A stretch of DNA of 58,900 nt, taken from positions 1-58,900 of the forward strand of contig QJPH01000276.1 of the NCBI GenBank assembly GCA_003242955.1, written 5' to 3'. This DNA is from Candidatus Methylumidiphilus alinenensis (GTDB lineage: Bacteria; Pseudomonadota; Gammaproteobacteria; Methylococcales; Methylococcaceae). Every line of letters starts with the position of its first letter. The first letter of the stretch is position 1. Both the position numbers and the translations under genes were made by a program. This document shows, piece by piece, positions 34,279 through 44,641 of the stretch. Below the pieces are notes generated by a model. The model was not told the origin of the DNA and ran no database searches. It saw only the letters and a program-made list of their open reading frames with translations.

Positions 34279-34308
34279 ACGGGCGGCACTAGGCCACCCG
34301 CTTTTTTT
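34279..34308 (+). terminator. Hairpin with T-tract, plus strand
   Basis: CGGGCGG and CCACCCG can pair around CACTAGG with one mismatch, followed by CTTTTTTT. The shape is that of a Rho-independent terminator on the plus strand, but no plus-strand gene ends nearby. Confidence 0.45.
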
Positions 34309-34425
34309 ACAGCGTCTTCATTTTTAACAATTAACTAAAAACGAAAACAATCATGCACTTGATTTAAATAATGCCTTACACGACCCCACACGCCATCAAA
34401 TAACTCTTAGATGTTGAAAACGCTG
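34309..34425. repeat. Family B inverted-repeat element, copy 2
   Basis: A 117-bp AT-rich element with ends ACAGCGTCTTCA and ATGTTGAAAACGCTG, comparable to 29205-29326. It lies immediately after the rplS gene. Confidence 0.82.
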
Positions 34426-34431
34426 GGGGGA

Positions 34432-34782
34432 TTAGATTTTCTCCTTAATACGCGCAGCCTTTCCTGTCAGGTTGCGCAGGTAATACAGCTTTGCACGACG
34501 CACATCGCCCCGGCGTTTGACTACTATGTCCTGGATTTGGGGGCTATAGGTCTGGAAGACTCTTTCAACACCCTCGCCATGGGAAATCTTGCGTACCGTG
34601 AATGCGGAATGATAGCCACGGTTACGCTTGGCGATTACAATGCCTTCATAGGCTTGTAAACGCTCACGGGTTCCTTCCTTTACCTTCACCTGTACAACAA
34701 CGGTGTCGCCGGGAGAGAATTTAGGAATGGTTTTTTGGCTCACCCACTCTTTTTCGAGTTGTTGGATGATAGTGTCGGTCAT
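34432..34782 (-). CDS. rplS: 50S ribosomal protein L19
   Basis: A 116-residue ribosomal protein at the 30S-50S interface. [35 protein letters not shown] and [20 protein letters not shown] are characteristic. It is the last gene of the rpsP-rimM-trmD-rplS operon. Confidence 0.97.
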   Translation of the reverse strand: MTDTIIQQLEKEWVSQKTIPKFSPGDTVVVQVKVKEGTRERLQAYEGIVIAKRNRGYHSAFTVRKISHGEGVERVFQTYSPQIQDIVVKRRGDVRRAKLYYLRNLTGKAARIKEKI

Positions 34783-34795
34783 GGATGGTTCCCCT

Positions 34796-35545
34796 TTACA
34801 ATTTTCTGCTATTCAATTCGTTTTTAAATTCTTCCAACAATTTTCCCTGCTCGGCATTGAGTGGATGGCAATCAAGCAAATCTGGCCTTCTAAGCCAAGT
34901 TCTTCCCAGCGACTGCTTCAACCGCCAACAGCGTATCGCTTCATGGTTGCCGCTTTGCAGTATATCTGGAACCTTCATGCCAAGCACTTCCACGGGACGG
35001 GTATAATGCGGACAGTCCAATAATCCATTCATATGGGAATCTTGGAGGGCGGATTCATTGTCCCCCAACACACCGGGCAGCAAACGCACGACGGCATCGA
35101 ACAGAACTAGCGCGGGCAGTTCGCCTCCACTGAGGACATAATCACCAATCGACCATTCTTCGTCTATCTCCGCCTCAATCAGGCGCTCATCCACTCCCTC
35201 GTATCGTCCAGCCACCAATATCAACCTAGGCAACTTGGCAAAGCGCCGTACCGCGTCTTGGTTCAGTTTTTGGCCTTGGGGACTCAAATAGATAACCAAT
35301 GATTCTTGATTGCAAGAACCTCGTGCTTGCCATATGGCTTCGCGAAGGGGTTCCACTTTCATCACCATGCCTGGACCTCCCCCGTAAGGTCGGTCGTCTA
35401 CAGTCCGATGCCGGTCATTGGTATAATCCCTAGGATTCCAAGTTTCCAATTCTACAAGACCCAACTCCAAGGCCCTGCCAGTCACCCCCCAAGACACCGT
35501 CTCCTGTATCATTTCGTGAAACAAGGTGACAATGTCAAAACGCAT
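34796..35545 (-). CDS. trmD: tRNA (guanine-N1-)-methyltransferase
   Basis: Methylates G37 of tRNAs to prevent frameshifting; 249 residues from the ATG at 35545 ([14 protein letters not shown]). The trefoil-knot SAM site shows [20 protein letters not shown] and [29 protein letters not shown] is the N-terminal signature. A TTG start 15 bp earlier is possible but less likely. Confidence 0.96.
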   Translation of the reverse strand: MRFDIVTLFHEMIQETVSWGVTGRALELGLVELETWNPRDYTNDRHRTVDDRPYGGGPGMVMKVEPLREAIWQARGSCNQESLVIYLSPQGQKLNQDAVRRFAKLPRLILVAGRYEGVDERLIEAEIDEEWSIGDYVLSGGELPALVLFDAVVRLLPGVLGDNESALQDSHMNGLLDCPHYTRPVEVLGMKVPDILQSGNHEAIRCWRLKQSLGRTWLRRPDLLDCHPLNAEQGKLLEEFKNELNSRKL

Positions 35546-35556
35546 GATGGGGTGCT

Positions 35557-36054
35557 TCAAAAATCAGCGTCCCAATCAACCAGCATTTTCCCTTCGCCCA
35601 CGTTGATTTCCTTGACGAAAGTACCCATGACAAAAGGAATGAGCCGCTCACGCTCTGCTTTGGCAACGATCACATCGTTAGCCCCTGTTGATAGCATTTG
35701 TTCTATGGTTCCGAGTCCCACTCCATCAAGATTGGTGACTTGCAAGCCAATTAAATCAGCCCAGTAATACCCTGACTCAAGGCGTGGAAAGCTCTCTCTA
35801 GAAACCGAAATCTTAGACGACTTTAATTTTTGAGCTTTGTCCCTATCCTCAACGCCTTCCAAAAGGGCTATAACGTAGTTACCATGGACACGCCCGGATA
35901 ATACTTTATATTCTTTAGTTCCATCCAAATCTGTGAGCAACCAAGGGCCGTAGTCTAAGATATTTTGGATGGGATCGGTATGGGAAAATATTTTTACCCA
36001 GCCTTTGATGCCGAAAGCACCGGCAATCTCTCCAACAATTATCAGTTGGCTCAC
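35557..36054 (-). CDS. rimM: 16S rRNA processing protein RimM
   Basis: A 165-residue assembly factor of the 30S subunit. The N-terminal barrel opens with [20 protein letters not shown], followed by the PRC barrel with [20 protein letters not shown]. It binds S19 and the 3' domain of 16S rRNA in studied species. Standard place between rpsP and trmD. Confidence 0.95.
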   Translation of the reverse strand: MSQLIIVGEIAGAFGIKGWVKIFSHTDPIQNILDYGPWLLTDLDGTKEYKVLSGRVHGNYVIALLEGVEDRDKAQKLKSSKISVSRESFPRLESGYYWADLIGLQVTNLDGVGLGTIEQMLSTGANDVIVAKAERERLIPFVMGTFVKEINVGEGKMLVDWDADF

Positions 36055-36081
36055 ACTATCTGCTATCGTTTTAGGTAGGCA

Positions 36082-36339
36082 TTAAGCAGTGACTTCTTGC
36101 TTGGCTGCTTCTTTGATTAGGGTGGAAACCCGGCTTGTCGCTTGGGCACCATTACCGAACCAATATTGGATCCGTTCACCATTCAAACGCAATCTCTCTT
36201 CCTTTCCGCGGGCGATTGGGTTAAAAAACCCGACCCGCTCAATGTAGCTACCATCGCGTTTTGATCGGCTATCTGTAACCACCACATGATAAAAAGGCCG
36301 CTTTTTTGCACCGCCGCGCGCCAGACGAATAGTTACCAT
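36082..36339 (-). CDS. rpsP: 30S ribosomal protein S16
   Basis: An 85-residue basic protein opening [20 protein letters not shown] followed by [19 protein letters not shown], the S16 signature. First gene of the operon. Confidence 0.97.
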   Translation of the reverse strand: MVTIRLARGGAKKRPFYHVVVTDSRSKRDGSYIERVGFFNPIARGKEERLRLNGERIQYWFGNGAQATSRVSTLIKEAAKQEVTA

Positions 36340-36514
36340 AGGTATTCCTCTATGCCCTAATTAAACTGATTGAAAAACCCGCAATTGTACAGGAATAATA
36401 AAAAAAAACAAACTGAATTATAACCCGTCTCTGCCTTTATGACTTCTGCGTACACAAAACGCCTATTAAGCGCAACGGCAGTGAGTGTTTTGATAGGTTT
36501 GTGATTTAGGCATT

Positions 36515-36605
36515 TGGCGGAGAGAGAGGGATTCGAACCCTCGATGGGCTTTTGACCCATACTCCCTTAGCAGGGGAGCGCCTTCAGCCTCTCGGCCATC
36601 TCTCC
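36515..36605 (-). tRNA. tRNA-Ser (GCU anticodon)
   Basis: On the minus strand the sequence starts GGAGAGATGGCCGAGAGGCT, has the anticodon stem-loop CTCCCCTGCTAAGGGAG with anticodon GCT, a long variable arm as expected for Ser, the TTCGAATCC T-loop and an acceptor stem closing with TCTCTCC, discriminator G and encoded CCA. Length 91 nt. It lies next to csrA, the conserved gammaproteobacterial position of this tRNA. Confidence 0.97.
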
Positions 36606-36635
36606 AAAAACTTAATAATACGAACTTATACCAAG

Positions 36636-36848
36636 TCACTCGCTAGGGCTTTCCGCACTCGGTAATCCCTGTTGCTGGAGCTGTTGTTCTTTCTTGATTC
36701 GTTCGTAGATTTCCTCCCGATGAACAGAAACATCCTTTGGAGCATTTACACCGATACGCACTTGGTTACCCTTGACACCCAGCACAGTTACAGTCACGTC
36801 ATCCCCTATCATCAGGGTCTCGCCTACTCTACGAGTCAAAATTAGCAT
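36636..36848 (-). CDS. csrA: Carbon storage regulator CsrA
   Basis: A 70-residue RNA-binding protein that represses translation by binding GGA motifs. [20 protein letters not shown] is almost the consensus N-terminus and [20 protein letters not shown] follows, with the RNA-binding Arg in VHREE. The C-terminal tail is longer than in E. coli (Gln- and Ser-rich). Located between lysC and tRNA-Ser as usual. Confidence 0.97.
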   Translation of the reverse strand: MLILTRRVGETLMIGDDVTVTVLGVKGNQVRIGVNAPKDVSVHREEIYERIKKEQQLQQQGLPSAESPSE

Positions 36849-36985
36849 AGCTTCTTCCTTCCATTCTTAATTACGACAATTAAAAAATCCCGGCTTAATC
36901 GCGTTAGCCAACCAAAGCTTCCCCATTTCTGCCGAGCAATGAATTATATCAGAACCAACGCATTAGAAAAAAGCTTTTTCTAAAT

Positions 36986-38206
36986 TCATTCACTCTGTTC
37001 CAAGCCAAAAGCCTCATGCAAGGTACGGACTGCCAATTCCAGATACTTTTCATCCACAACCACAGAGATTTTGATCTCCGAAGTGGATATCATGCGGATG
37101 TTTACACCTTCCCTGGCAAGTGCATCGAACATCTTGCTGGCAATGCCGGCATGCGACCTCATGCCCACTCCCACAATGGAAACCTTGACGATTTTGTCAT
37201 CTCCCTTGACATGCTTGGCACCCAATTCCTTGGTTGTGTTTTCCAAAATTTCCATTGCCTTCTTGTAATCGCCACGGTTTACGGTAAAGGTGAAATCCGT
37301 AGTTTGATCCTCGGCCACATTTTGGACGATCATATCGATTTCAATGTTGGCATCGGCGATAGGCCCCAGTATCTTGGACGCTATGCCAGGACGGTCGGGG
37401 ACACCTTGAACCGTCAGTTTTGCTTCGTCGCGGTTGAACGCGATACCGGAAATCAATGCTTTTTCCACGCCTACTTCCTCGTAACTAATCAAAGTGCCCG
37501 AGCCTTCTACAAAGCTCGAAACCACACGCAATGGTACATTATACTTGCCCGCGAATTCCACCGAGCGGATTTGCAAAACCTTGGAACCAAGGCTTGCCAT
37601 TTCCAGCATTTCCTCGAACGTTATGCGGTCTAGTTTTCGGGCGCGAGGCTCGACCCGTGGATCGGTGGTGTACACCCCGTCAACATCAGTGTAAATCAGG
37701 CATTCGTCGGCCTTTAAGACCGCAGCCAATGCGACCGCAGTAGTATCCGAGCCACCACGCCCCAATGTTGTTATGTCCCCATCCTCGGTGACACCTTGGA
37801 AACCAGCCACTACGACCACCTTGCCACAGGCAAGATCGGCAATTATTTCATCCGTGTCAATATCCTCTATCCGGGCTTTGGTATGGGAGGCATCAGAAAG
37901 TATCCTCACCTGCCACCCGGTATAAGAGACCGCCGGACACCCCCTCTCTTGCAAGGCCATGGCCAGAAGGGCAATAGTCACCTGTTCCCCGGTGGAAAGC
38001 AATACATCCATTTCGCGCGGATTTGGGCGCTCCTGTACAGCCTGGGCCAACGCAACCAGTTTGTTGGTTTCACCACTCATGGCAGACACCACGACCACCA
38101 CATCATCGCCACGTTGCCGTGCTTTGTGTATCCGCTCGGCAACATTTTTGATGCGGCTGATGTCGCCTACAGAAGTTCCGCCGTATTTATGAACGTAAAG
38201 GGCCAT
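36986..38206 (-). CDS. lysC: Aspartate kinase
   Basis: First step of Lys, Thr and Met synthesis; 406 residues. The ATP-binding start HKYGGTSVGDISRIKNVAER, the catalytic-domain GRGGSDTTAVALAAVL and DVDGVYTTDPRVEPRARKLD are clear. Two ACT domains in the C-terminal third (SGIAFNRDEAKLTVQGVPDR and KVSIVGVGMRSHAGIASKMF) imply feedback inhibition by Lys and/or Thr. No lysine riboswitch is visible upstream. Confidence 0.95.
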   Translation of the reverse strand: MALYVHKYGGTSVGDISRIKNVAERIHKARQRGDDVVVVVSAMSGETNKLVALAQAVQERPNPREMDVLLSTGEQVTIALLAMALQERGCPAVSYTGWQVRILSDASHTKARIEDIDTDEIIADLACGKVVVVAGFQGVTEDGDITTLGRGGSDTTAVALAAVLKADECLIYTDVDGVYTTDPRVEPRARKLDRITFEEMLEMASLGSKVLQIRSVEFAGKYNVPLRVVSSFVEGSGTLISYEEVGVEKALISGIAFNRDEAKLTVQGVPDRPGIASKILGPIADANIEIDMIVQNVAEDQTTDFTFTVNRGDYKKAMEILENTTKELGAKHVKGDDKIVKVSIVGVGMRSHAGIASKMFDALAREGVNIRMISTSEIKISVVVDEKYLELAVRTLHEAFGLEQSE

Positions 38207-38253
38207 TTTGTCATCAAATCAAAAGATAAAAATCCCGTTATAAGGGGGTTAGT

Positions 38254-38402
38254 TTCCTGCCATTGAGTTAAGAAAAAAAATCGTCGTTCCGGCAGGGAAT
38301 GCCGGAACCCAGTAGCCATGGAGGGCAATCTACATTCACCTCCCTGTGTTCTGGATACCGGCATTCCCTGCCGGTATGACGGAATAACTAAATGGCAGTA
38401 TG
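38254..38402. repeat. Nested element: CGTCGTTCCGG core inside family A-like ends
   Basis: The outer ends are TTCCTGCCATTGAGTTAAG (38254-38272) and ACTAAATGGCAGTA (near 38387-38400), degenerate family A termini. Inside, 38282-38382 is a 101-bp copy of the element found at 2184-2285, differing at few positions. It separates alaS from lysC. Confidence 0.8.
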
Positions 38403-38417
38403 GCTAGTTGAAAAAAG

Positions 38418-41018
38418 TCAAACCAGTTTTTGCCGTACCCATTCAGGCACATCGCGCAATGCGGCATCCAATTTTGTCGGGTCGTTCCCGCCGGCCTGGG
38501 CGAAATCAGGACGCCCCCCGCCTTTGCCACCCACTTGCATTGCGACCACGTTGACCAAATCACCCGCCTTGATACGGGCAGTCTGGTCTTGGGTGACCCC
38601 GGCAGCCAAACTTATCTTGCCGTCTTTCACCGCCGCAACCAGTATCGCCGCGCTACCTAGTTTGTTTTTTAGTTGATCCACCAGATCGCGCAAAGACTTG
38701 GGGTCGGCATCGTCCAAGCGGGAAACCAGCAGTTTCAACCCGCCTATGTCCAGTGCTTGGGAAGCTAAATCGGAACCGGCGGCACTGGCTAATTTTGCTT
38801 GAAGTTTTTCCAACTCCTTTTCGAGCTGACGGCTGCGGTCTAAAATCTGCTGGATTTTCTCATCCAAACCATCACGACCGGATTTTACCCGCTCGCCCAC
38901 TGCCTGAATCAGCGATTCGGTGTGTTCGACCCATTCCACAGCGTTTAAGCCAGTGACCGCCTCCACCCGGCGAACCCCGGCTGCCACGCCAGTCTCGCTG
39001 ACAATTTTGAAAAAACCAATGTCGCCTGCCCGTTCCACATGAATGCCGCCGCAGAGTTCGGTGGAAAATTCGCCAATGCGCAAAACACGCACTTCCTCGC
39101 CATATTTTTCACCGAACAAGGCCATTGCCCCGACTTTCATCGCGTCATCCTTGGCCATGACTTGGGCGGACACGTTGTTGTTTGCACGGATTTGTGCATT
39201 AACCAAACGCTCAACCTCACGAACTTGCTCACCCGTCATCGGCTCGAAATGGGAGAAGTCAAAGCGCAGGCGCTCGGCGTTGACCAGCGATCCTTTCTGG
39301 GCGACATGCTCACCGACTATCTTGCGCAAAGCGGCATGGAGCAAATGAGTCGCGGAATGGTTAAGCGCGATGGATTTGCGACGTTCGCCATCGACTAGGG
39401 CTTCGCATAGGGAACCAATCTCCAACTTACCACTTATGAGCTTGCCCACATGCAGGATGATTTCGCCGCCCTGCTTGCGGGTGTCTGTGACGGTGAAGAC
39501 CGAGTCTCCAGCACGGATGATGCCTTTATCTCCAACTTGACCGCCGGACTCGGCATAGAATGGGGTTCTCTCAAGCACCACCATGCCTTCCTCGCCTGCT
39601 TCCAATTGCCCAACGGTTTCACCGCCTTTCAGCAGAGCCAGCACTTTGGTCTCTTCGCTCAGATGGGTGTAACCGGTAAATACGCAATGCGCGTCAAGCT
39701 CCACATCCTTGGAATAATCGGCGGTGAATTGACTGGCGGCACGGGATTGCTTGCGCTGCCCTTGCATGGCATTTTCAAATCCGACCGTATCAACGCTAAG
39801 GTTCTGCTCGCGAGCAACGTCGGCGGTCAAGTCCAACGGAAAACCATAAGTATCGTAAAGCTGGAAGGCCGTATCGCCGGATATCACGTTACCTTGAAGT
39901 TCCTTAATGCAATGGTCCAAAATTTTCATGCCTTGGTCCAAAGTCTCGGCGAAACGCTCTTCTTCTTTCAGCAGCACCCGCACGATCATCGCTTGAGACT
40001 TGGCCAGTTCCGGGTAGGCTTCACCCATCTCGTCGCACAAGGTTCCGACCAACTTATGGAAAAAGGGATCACGCAGACCTAATTTGTAGCCATGCCGGAT
40101 TGCGCGGCGGATGATGCGGCGCAAAACATAACCGCGCCCCTCGTTGGATGGTGTCACACCATCAACGATCAAGAACGAGCAAGAGCGTATATGGTCGGCG
40201 ATGACACGCAACGAGCTATTGTTCAAATCCTTGCTACCGGCCAATTCGGCGGCGGCTTTGACAAGGCTGCGGAACAGGTCGATCTCGTAATTGCTATGCA
40301 CCTTCTGCATGACGGCGGCAAGGCGTTCCAGCCCCATGCCGGTGTCAACGGAAGGCTTAGGCAAAGGCGTCAATGTCCCGTCGGCAGAACGGTCATACTG
40401 CATAAACACCAAATTCCAGATTTCGATGTAACGGTCACCCTCTTCGTTGGGGGAACCGGGTGGGCCACCTTCAATTTCCGGCCCATGGTCATAAAAAATC
40501 TCGCTGCACGGGCCGCAAGGGCCGGTGTCGCCCATCGCCCAGAAATTATCCTTAGTGCCGATCCGGCTAAACCTTGCCGGGTCGATGCCCACTTCCTTTA
40601 GCCATATGTCCGCTGCCTCGGTGTCTTGGTCGTAGACCGTGATCCAAAGCTTTTCGGGTGCCAGGCCCAAGGTATCCGTCAGAAAACCCCATGCATAGTG
40701 GATGGCATCGTGCTTGAAATAATCGCCAAAACTAAAATTGCCCAACATCTCGAAAAAAGTGTGGTGACGGGCCGTGTAGCCGACATTCTCCAGATCGTTA
40801 TGCTTGCCGCCTGCACGAACGCAACGCTGGGACGTGGCAGCCCGGACATAAGGCCGATCCTCGCGCCCAAGGAAAACATCCTTGAATTGGACCATGCCCG
40901 CATTGGTAAATAACAGGGTCGGATCATTGGAAGGGATAAGCGGACTGCTTGCCACGATGGCATGGCCCCGCTCCTCGAAAAATTTAAGGAATATTGAACG
41001 CAACTCGGCGCTAGTCAT
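38418..41018 (-). CDS. alaS: Alanyl-tRNA synthetase
   Basis: An 866-residue class II synthetase (E. coli 876). Class II motif 1 lies around [16 protein letters not shown], motif 2 near [20 protein letters not shown], motif 3 in [20 protein letters not shown]. The editing domain has [11 protein letters not shown] and the zinc-binding [16 protein letters not shown]. The C-Ala domain ends with [15 protein letters not shown]. Position between recX and lysC is conserved. Confidence 0.97.
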   Translation of the reverse strand: MTSAELRSIFLKFFEERGHAIVASSPLIPSNDPTLLFTNAGMVQFKDVFLGREDRPYVRAATSQRCVRAGGKHNDLENVGYTARHHTFFEMLGNFSFGDYFKHDAIHYAWGFLTDTLGLAPEKLWITVYDQDTEAADIWLKEVGIDPARFSRIGTKDNFWAMGDTGPCGPCSEIFYDHGPEIEGGPPGSPNEEGDRYIEIWNLVFMQYDRSADGTLTPLPKPSVDTGMGLERLAAVMQKVHSNYEIDLFRSLVKAAAELAGSKDLNNSSLRVIADHIRSCSFLIVDGVTPSNEGRGYVLRRIIRRAIRHGYKLGLRDPFFHKLVGTLCDEMGEAYPELAKSQAMIVRVLLKEEERFAETLDQGMKILDHCIKELQGNVISGDTAFQLYDTYGFPLDLTADVAREQNLSVDTVGFENAMQGQRKQSRAASQFTADYSKDVELDAHCVFTGYTHLSEETKVLALLKGGETVGQLEAGEEGMVVLERTPFYAESGGQVGDKGIIRAGDSVFTVTDTRKQGGEIILHVGKLISGKLEIGSLCEALVDGERRKSIALNHSATHLLHAALRKIVGEHVAQKGSLVNAERLRFDFSHFEPMTGEQVREVERLVNAQIRANNNVSAQVMAKDDAMKVGAMALFGEKYGEEVRVLRIGEFSTELCGGIHVERAGDIGFFKIVSETGVAAGVRRVEAVTGLNAVEWVEHTESLIQAVGERVKSGRDGLDEKIQQILDRSRQLEKELEKLQAKLASAAGSDLASQALDIGGLKLLVSRLDDADPKSLRDLVDQLKNKLGSAAILVAAVKDGKISLAAGVTQDQTARIKAGDLVNVVAMQVGGKGGGRPDFAQAGGNDPTKLDAALRDVPEWVRQKLV

Positions 41019-41045
41019 GGAATATCTTGTCTTCTCGATTGCTTG

Positions 41046-41498
41046 CTAATCATCGCTCCGGCTAAATCGCCGCATAAAAGCTTGTATTCTGTCTTGTTCA
41101 AAGCCCCGCTGGCTCAAAAAACGAAACCGGGCGGCATAGTCCTTAGGCGTAGAGGGAAGTCCTTCGCCAAATTTTTTTCCATGGACTTTTTCCAACAACT
41201 CGTCCCAGTCGTATTCAGCCAGACATTGATTCAACTTGTCGCCACTGATGCCTTGCAGCCCCAATTCTAGGCGAATTTGCGCTATGCCATGGCCCTTTGT
41301 GTAGCGGCTACGCACAAAGGATTCAATGTAACGCGCATCACTTTGCAATCCTTGCTCTACTAACTCGCCTATAACTTGGGAAATTACAGCTTCATCAACA
41401 TTCTTGGCTTGTAACTTATGGACCAGTTCAACACGGCTATGTTCCCGCTGGAATTGCCAATGCAAACAGGCATCCTTGGCTTCAGAGCACGTCATCAA
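41046..41498 (-). CDS. recX: RecA regulator RecX
   Basis: A 150-residue protein with three RecX helical repeats: [40 protein letters not shown] with [11 protein letters not shown], and [20 protein letters not shown]. RecX binds RecA filaments and inhibits them. The start overlaps the recA stop by 17 bp, so expression follows recA. Confidence 0.93.
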   Translation of the reverse strand: MMTCSEAKDACLHWQFQREHSRVELVHKLQAKNVDEAVISQVIGELVEQGLQSDARYIESFVRSRYTKGHGIAQIRLELGLQGISGDKLNQCLAEYDWDELLEKVHGKKFGEGLPSTPKDYAARFRFLSQRGFEQDRIQAFMRRFSRSDD

Positions 41499-42534
41499 CC
41501 GGAATGGGGTCAGATTTCGCGGTCAGTTTGGCGACTAGAGGTTCGGCTCCACCAAATGCCTTCGCACGAATTTTTTTCTCTAAATCGTCGGCTACATCCG
41601 GGTGTTCCTTAAGAAAATTACGCACATTGTCCTTGCCCTGGCCGATGCGGTCGCCGCTGTAGCTATACCAAGAGCCGGACTTCTGCATAAATTCAAGCTG
41701 TACGCCCAAATCCACCAGCTCGCCTTCGCGCGAAATCCCCTCGCCATAAAGCACCTCAAATTCGGCATTGCGAAAAGGCGGGGCAACTTTGTTTTTAACC
41801 ACTTTGACCCGTGTTTCGTTGCCGGTGACCTCATCGCCATTCTTGATCGAGCCTGTCCGGCGAATGTCCAAGCGCACCGACGCGTAGAATTTTAACGCAT
41901 TGCCACCCGTGGTGGTTTCCGGGCTACCAAACATCACGCCAATCTTCATACGAATTTGGTTGATGAAAATAACCAAGGTATTGGAGCGTTTGATATTCGC
42001 AGTCAACTTGCGCAAGGCTTGGGACATCAATCGGGCTTGCAGGCCAACATGCGAGTCGCCCATCTCGCCCTCAATTTCGGCCTTTGGGGTCAGCGCCGCC
42101 ACCGAATCGATCACCACCACATCGACGCTACCGGAACGGACCAGCATATCAGTGATTTCCAATGCCTGTTCGCCCGTGTCGGGCTGTGAAACCAACAAAT
42201 CGTTCAAATCGACACCGATCTTCTCGGCATATTGTGGGTCCAGCGCGTGTTCGGCATCAATAAACGCGCACACGCCGCCAAGTCTTTGAGCCTGGGCGAT
42301 GACGGACAAAGTGAGGGTAGTCTTGCCAGATGATTCCGGGCCGTAGATTTCAACCACGCGCCCCCTCGGCAAGCCCCCGCAGCCGAGTGCGATATCCAAC
42401 GCCAATGAGCCGGTGGGAATGACTTCAATATCATGGGCGCCGATATCGCCCATGCGCATCACCGAACCTTTGCCAAATTGCTTTTCGATTTGCGACAACG
42501 CCGCATTGAGCGCCTTTTTCTTATTTTCGTCCAT
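41482..42534 (-). CDS. recA: Recombinase RecA
   Basis: Strand-exchange ATPase and SOS co-protease; 350 residues from the ATG at 42534 ([20 protein letters not shown]). Walker [10 protein letters not shown] is at 65-73; the L2 and primary-binding region contains [20 protein letters not shown] and [20 protein letters not shown], then [18 protein letters not shown] found no CTGT-N8-ACAG type LexA box in the 100 bp upstream. Confidence 0.97.
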   Translation of the reverse strand: MDENKKKALNAALSQIEKQFGKGSVMRMGDIGAHDIEVIPTGSLALDIALGCGGLPRGRVVEIYGPESSGKTTLTLSVIAQAQRLGGVCAFIDAEHALDPQYAEKIGVDLNDLLVSQPDTGEQALEITDMLVRSGSVDVVVIDSVAALTPKAEIEGEMGDSHVGLQARLMSQALRKLTANIKRSNTLVIFINQIRMKIGVMFGSPETTTGGNALKFYASVRLDIRRTGSIKNGDEVTGNETRVKVVKNKVAPPFRNAEFEVLYGEGISREGELVDLGVQLEFMQKSGSWYSYSGDRIGQGKDNVRNFLKEHPDVADDLEKKIRAKAFGGAEPLVAKLTAKSDPIPVDDVL

Positions 42535-42901
42535 CGTCTTATTTTTGCCTGAATGCATCGTGAACCGATTTACTGACCGCTATTATTCCACAACTAGGGG
42601 CATTGGGCATAGGGGGGAAAAGCAGCAATTCTCATTTTGAAAAATCGGGCGGGTTTGGAACCCGCCACTACGAATCGACATACCACATCCTGTTTGTAAT
42701 ATTTTGATAAATATGGATCAAATTACCTGCGTAGGGGCGGGTTCCAAACCCGCCCTTACAATATTTACCAAAATGAGAATGCTGGGGGGAAGCGGTTACC
42801 CCCAATATTATTGACACACTCCTCCCCCCATTGGAGAGAGGTTGGGAGAGGGGCAAGTTAAAAGCTTGAAGGCCAGCATCAATATCGGCAATTCCACGGT
42901 T
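42535..42901. other. Gene-free stretch upstream of recA
   Basis: The only structure I see is the family C element at 42623-42784. The promoter of recA should lie in the first 80 bp on the minus strand but I cannot assign it. Confidence 0.6.
42623..42784. repeat. Family C inverted-repeat element, copy 1
   Basis: The ends CAGCAATTCTCATTTTG and CAAAATGAGAATGCTG are inverted to each other. The interior holds GGGCGGGTTTGGAACCCGCC (42647-42666) and GGGCGGGTTCCAAACCCGCC (42735-42754), an inner palindromic pair. Similar ends surround a different core at 54126-54245 and one end is seen at about 44491. Confidence 0.85.
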
Positions 42902-43873
42902 CTATCTAGCGATAAACTCCCCAAAAGCACGGCTGCCATCACCCGTGGGTATGGTGTTGACCACCTTCAACTCGGCGGCATCAACCACCGACACGGTATT
43001 GCCCATCCAGTTGGCGACATAAACCTGAATGCCATCCGGGTGGGTGCTGATGCCTTCCGGGTATTCGCCTACCTTGACCGTCGCAATCAATTTCAAGTCA
43101 TTGCCATCAATCACAGACACCGAGGCATCGTACTGGTTGGTCACAAACAACCGGTTTTGCGCCTCGCCAACGGCATAGGGCCGGTCCCCCACAGGAACGT
43201 TTTTCAACAGCGTGAATGTCGCCAAATTCACCACTGACAAATCATTGCTCTCTACATTGGCGGAAAAAAGCCGGGTTCCGTCTGCGGATAAATGAATGCC
43301 GAAAGGATGCTTGCCGACCGCCACCGTGCGCGTCACGGCAAAGGTTTTCAGGCTGATTTCCGACACGCTGTTGTCGTCACGGTTGGAAACATAGAGATCA
43401 TGCCCATCGCGACTTACCGCCAAACCCGACGGAATATTGCCCACAGGGATACGGCGGACCACCGACTTGGCTTTGATATCCACCACGGCAATGGTGCTGT
43501 CAAACATATCCGCCGCAAAGGCGTACTGACCATCCGAGCTTAACGCCACGCCCACGCCGCCCGTCCCTATCGGCACTTTACCGATGAGCTTAAAACCATG
43601 CCCGTCAATAATGCTCACATCTTTGCTGCCCGGATTGGCAACCACCACCGTAGCCCCATCCCGGCTGACCGCAACCCCCGCTGGTTCGGAACCCGGAGGC
43701 AAGGGCAGCGTATTGACCACCGTGCCTTTGGCAGTGTCTATCACCGAAACGCTGTTGCCTTTCTGATTGGTGACAAAGGCAAACGGCTCGGACCAAGCCG
43801 GACTGGCGATTAAAAGGGCGAACGTCAATACCGCCGCCCCCCTCGACAAGGCTGAATGCTTGTTGAAGCGCAT
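42902..43873 (-). CDS. YVTN beta-propeller protein, PQQ-catabolism-associated type
   Basis: A 323-residue exported protein: signal peptide with FALLIASPAWSE, then about seven propeller blades of the YVTN type, each with a pattern such as FVTNQKGNSVSVIDTAKGTV and PAGVAVSRDGATVVVANPGS. It fits the periplasmic beta-propellers associated with PQQ-dependent alcohol oxidation. The next gene upstream, 5 bp away, encodes an MxaD-like protein, which supports that link. No dehydrogenase or PQQ synthesis gene is in the window. Confidence 0.8.
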   Translation of the reverse strand: MRFNKHSALSRGAAVLTFALLIASPAWSEPFAFVTNQKGNSVSVIDTAKGTVVNTLPLPPGSEPAGVAVSRDGATVVVANPGSKDVSIIDGHGFKLIGKVPIGTGGVGVALSSDGQYAFAADMFDSTIAVVDIKAKSVVRRIPVGNIPSGLAVSRDGHDLYVSNRDDNSVSEISLKTFAVTRTVAVGKHPFGIHLSADGTRLFSANVESNDLSVVNLATFTLLKNVPVGDRPYAVGEAQNRLFVTNQYDASVSVIDGNDLKLIATVKVGEYPEGISTHPDGIQVYVANWMGNTVSVVDAAELKVVNTIPTGDGSRAFGEFIAR

Positions 43874-43878
43874 GGCGC

Positions 43879-44409
43879 TTATTTCTTCTCAGCCAAAACT
43901 TTCAGGTTCGCCAGAGCGTCCTTGGACAAGGTCGTCATCGCCTCAATGGCGGCTTTCTCGTCCTGGCCCGGTGGCGGGTTGTTGGGGGTGAAGCAACGGT
44001 AAGCAGCACTGGTCCATTCCACCTTGGAGCCTGCTCCTGCTACAGTGATAGAGATGGTGGCGGAATAATTGTTGACCGGGAACACTGCACAATCGGGTTC
44101 TTCATCAACCCGGTACTTGATGGTATGGGTGACCGCATCTTCTTCTTTCAACACTTCCTTAATCACGCCGCCCTTCTTCAAGGTCACTTCGCGTACCGAG
44201 CCTTTCTCACTGCCGTTGCTCGCCTTGGTGCTGGCGACGGCTGGAATCCAGTTGGGAGCGCCAAAGTCCTTGATGAGGTTCCACACCGCATCCGGTGCGG
44301 CGTTGATTTCGACGCTTTCCACAACTTTCTGGCGCGTTCCGCCGTGGGCGTGGGCCGCGCTACCCCAAGCGAACAGCGCGATGGACACTAAAGCTGCAAT
44401 TTTTTTCAT
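43879..44409 (-). CDS. MxaD-like SRPBCC-family periplasmic protein
   Basis: A 176-residue protein from the ATG at 44409, preceded by GGGAG. Signal peptide MKKIAALVSIALFAWGSAAHA is followed by a START/SRPBCC fold: KVVESVEINAAPDAVWNLIK, DFGAPNWIPAVASTKAS and a late WTSAAYRCFTPNNPPPG. MxaD proteins assist electron transfer from methanol dehydrogenase to cytochrome c in methylotrophs. The assignment to this subfamily is by overall resemblance and by its partner, the beta-propeller gene 5 bp downstream. Confidence 0.75.
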   Translation of the reverse strand: MKKIAALVSIALFAWGSAAHAHGGTRQKVVESVEINAAPDAVWNLIKDFGAPNWIPAVASTKASNGSEKGSVREVTLKKGGVIKEVLKEEDAVTHTIKYRVDEEPDCAVFPVNNYSATISITVAGAGSKVEWTSAAYRCFTPNNPPPGQDEKAAIEAMTTLSKDALANLKVLAEKK

Positions 44410-44592
44410 GGTTTCTCCCGTTGTCAACGTGGTAAAAAACGTACATTATCGGCAAAGCGGGGCAGGAAAACCAGTGTTGCGATCAAAACCCAGCAATTCT
44501 CACAAGGCTAGAACACCGTCATTCCGGCCGGGATGCCGGAATCCAGAGCCATGAAAGATTCAACAGCCCAACCGTTGCCATAATTTAAAAAT

Positions 44593-44625
44593 AGACCGAC
44601 TCGGTTTTTAAAACCGAGTCGGTCT
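44593..44625. repeat. GACCGACTCGG hairpin after hemY
   Basis: AGACCGACTCGG and CCGAGTCGGTCT are perfect inverted repeats around a short T/A loop. The same hairpin occurs at 50672-50704. It lies 17 bp past the hemY stop and could end its transcript, though a clear U-tract outside the stem is missing. Confidence 0.7.
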
Positions 44626-44641
44626 GGATTTCACACTTGTC

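Larger units (their letters stand above)
33957..34431. other. Gene-free stretch of stacked repeats
   Basis: No gene is visible. In order it holds a GCGCAATA-type piece (34022-34068), a family A element (34088-34230), a hairpin with T-tract (34279-34308) and a family B element (34309-34425) ending 6 bp before the rplS stop codon. Confidence 0.75.

Noticed and set aside
38207..38253. Lysine riboswitch ahead of lysC
   Set aside because: The leader is short and filled by a repeat element; no conserved riboswitch core is visible.
42535..42640. LexA (SOS) box upstream of recA
   Set aside because: I looked for CTGT-N8-ACAG on both strands and found no convincing match.
44593..44625. Standard Rho-independent terminator
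   Set aside because: The stem is perfect but no T-tract follows on either strand outside the stem; listed as a repeat hairpin instead.
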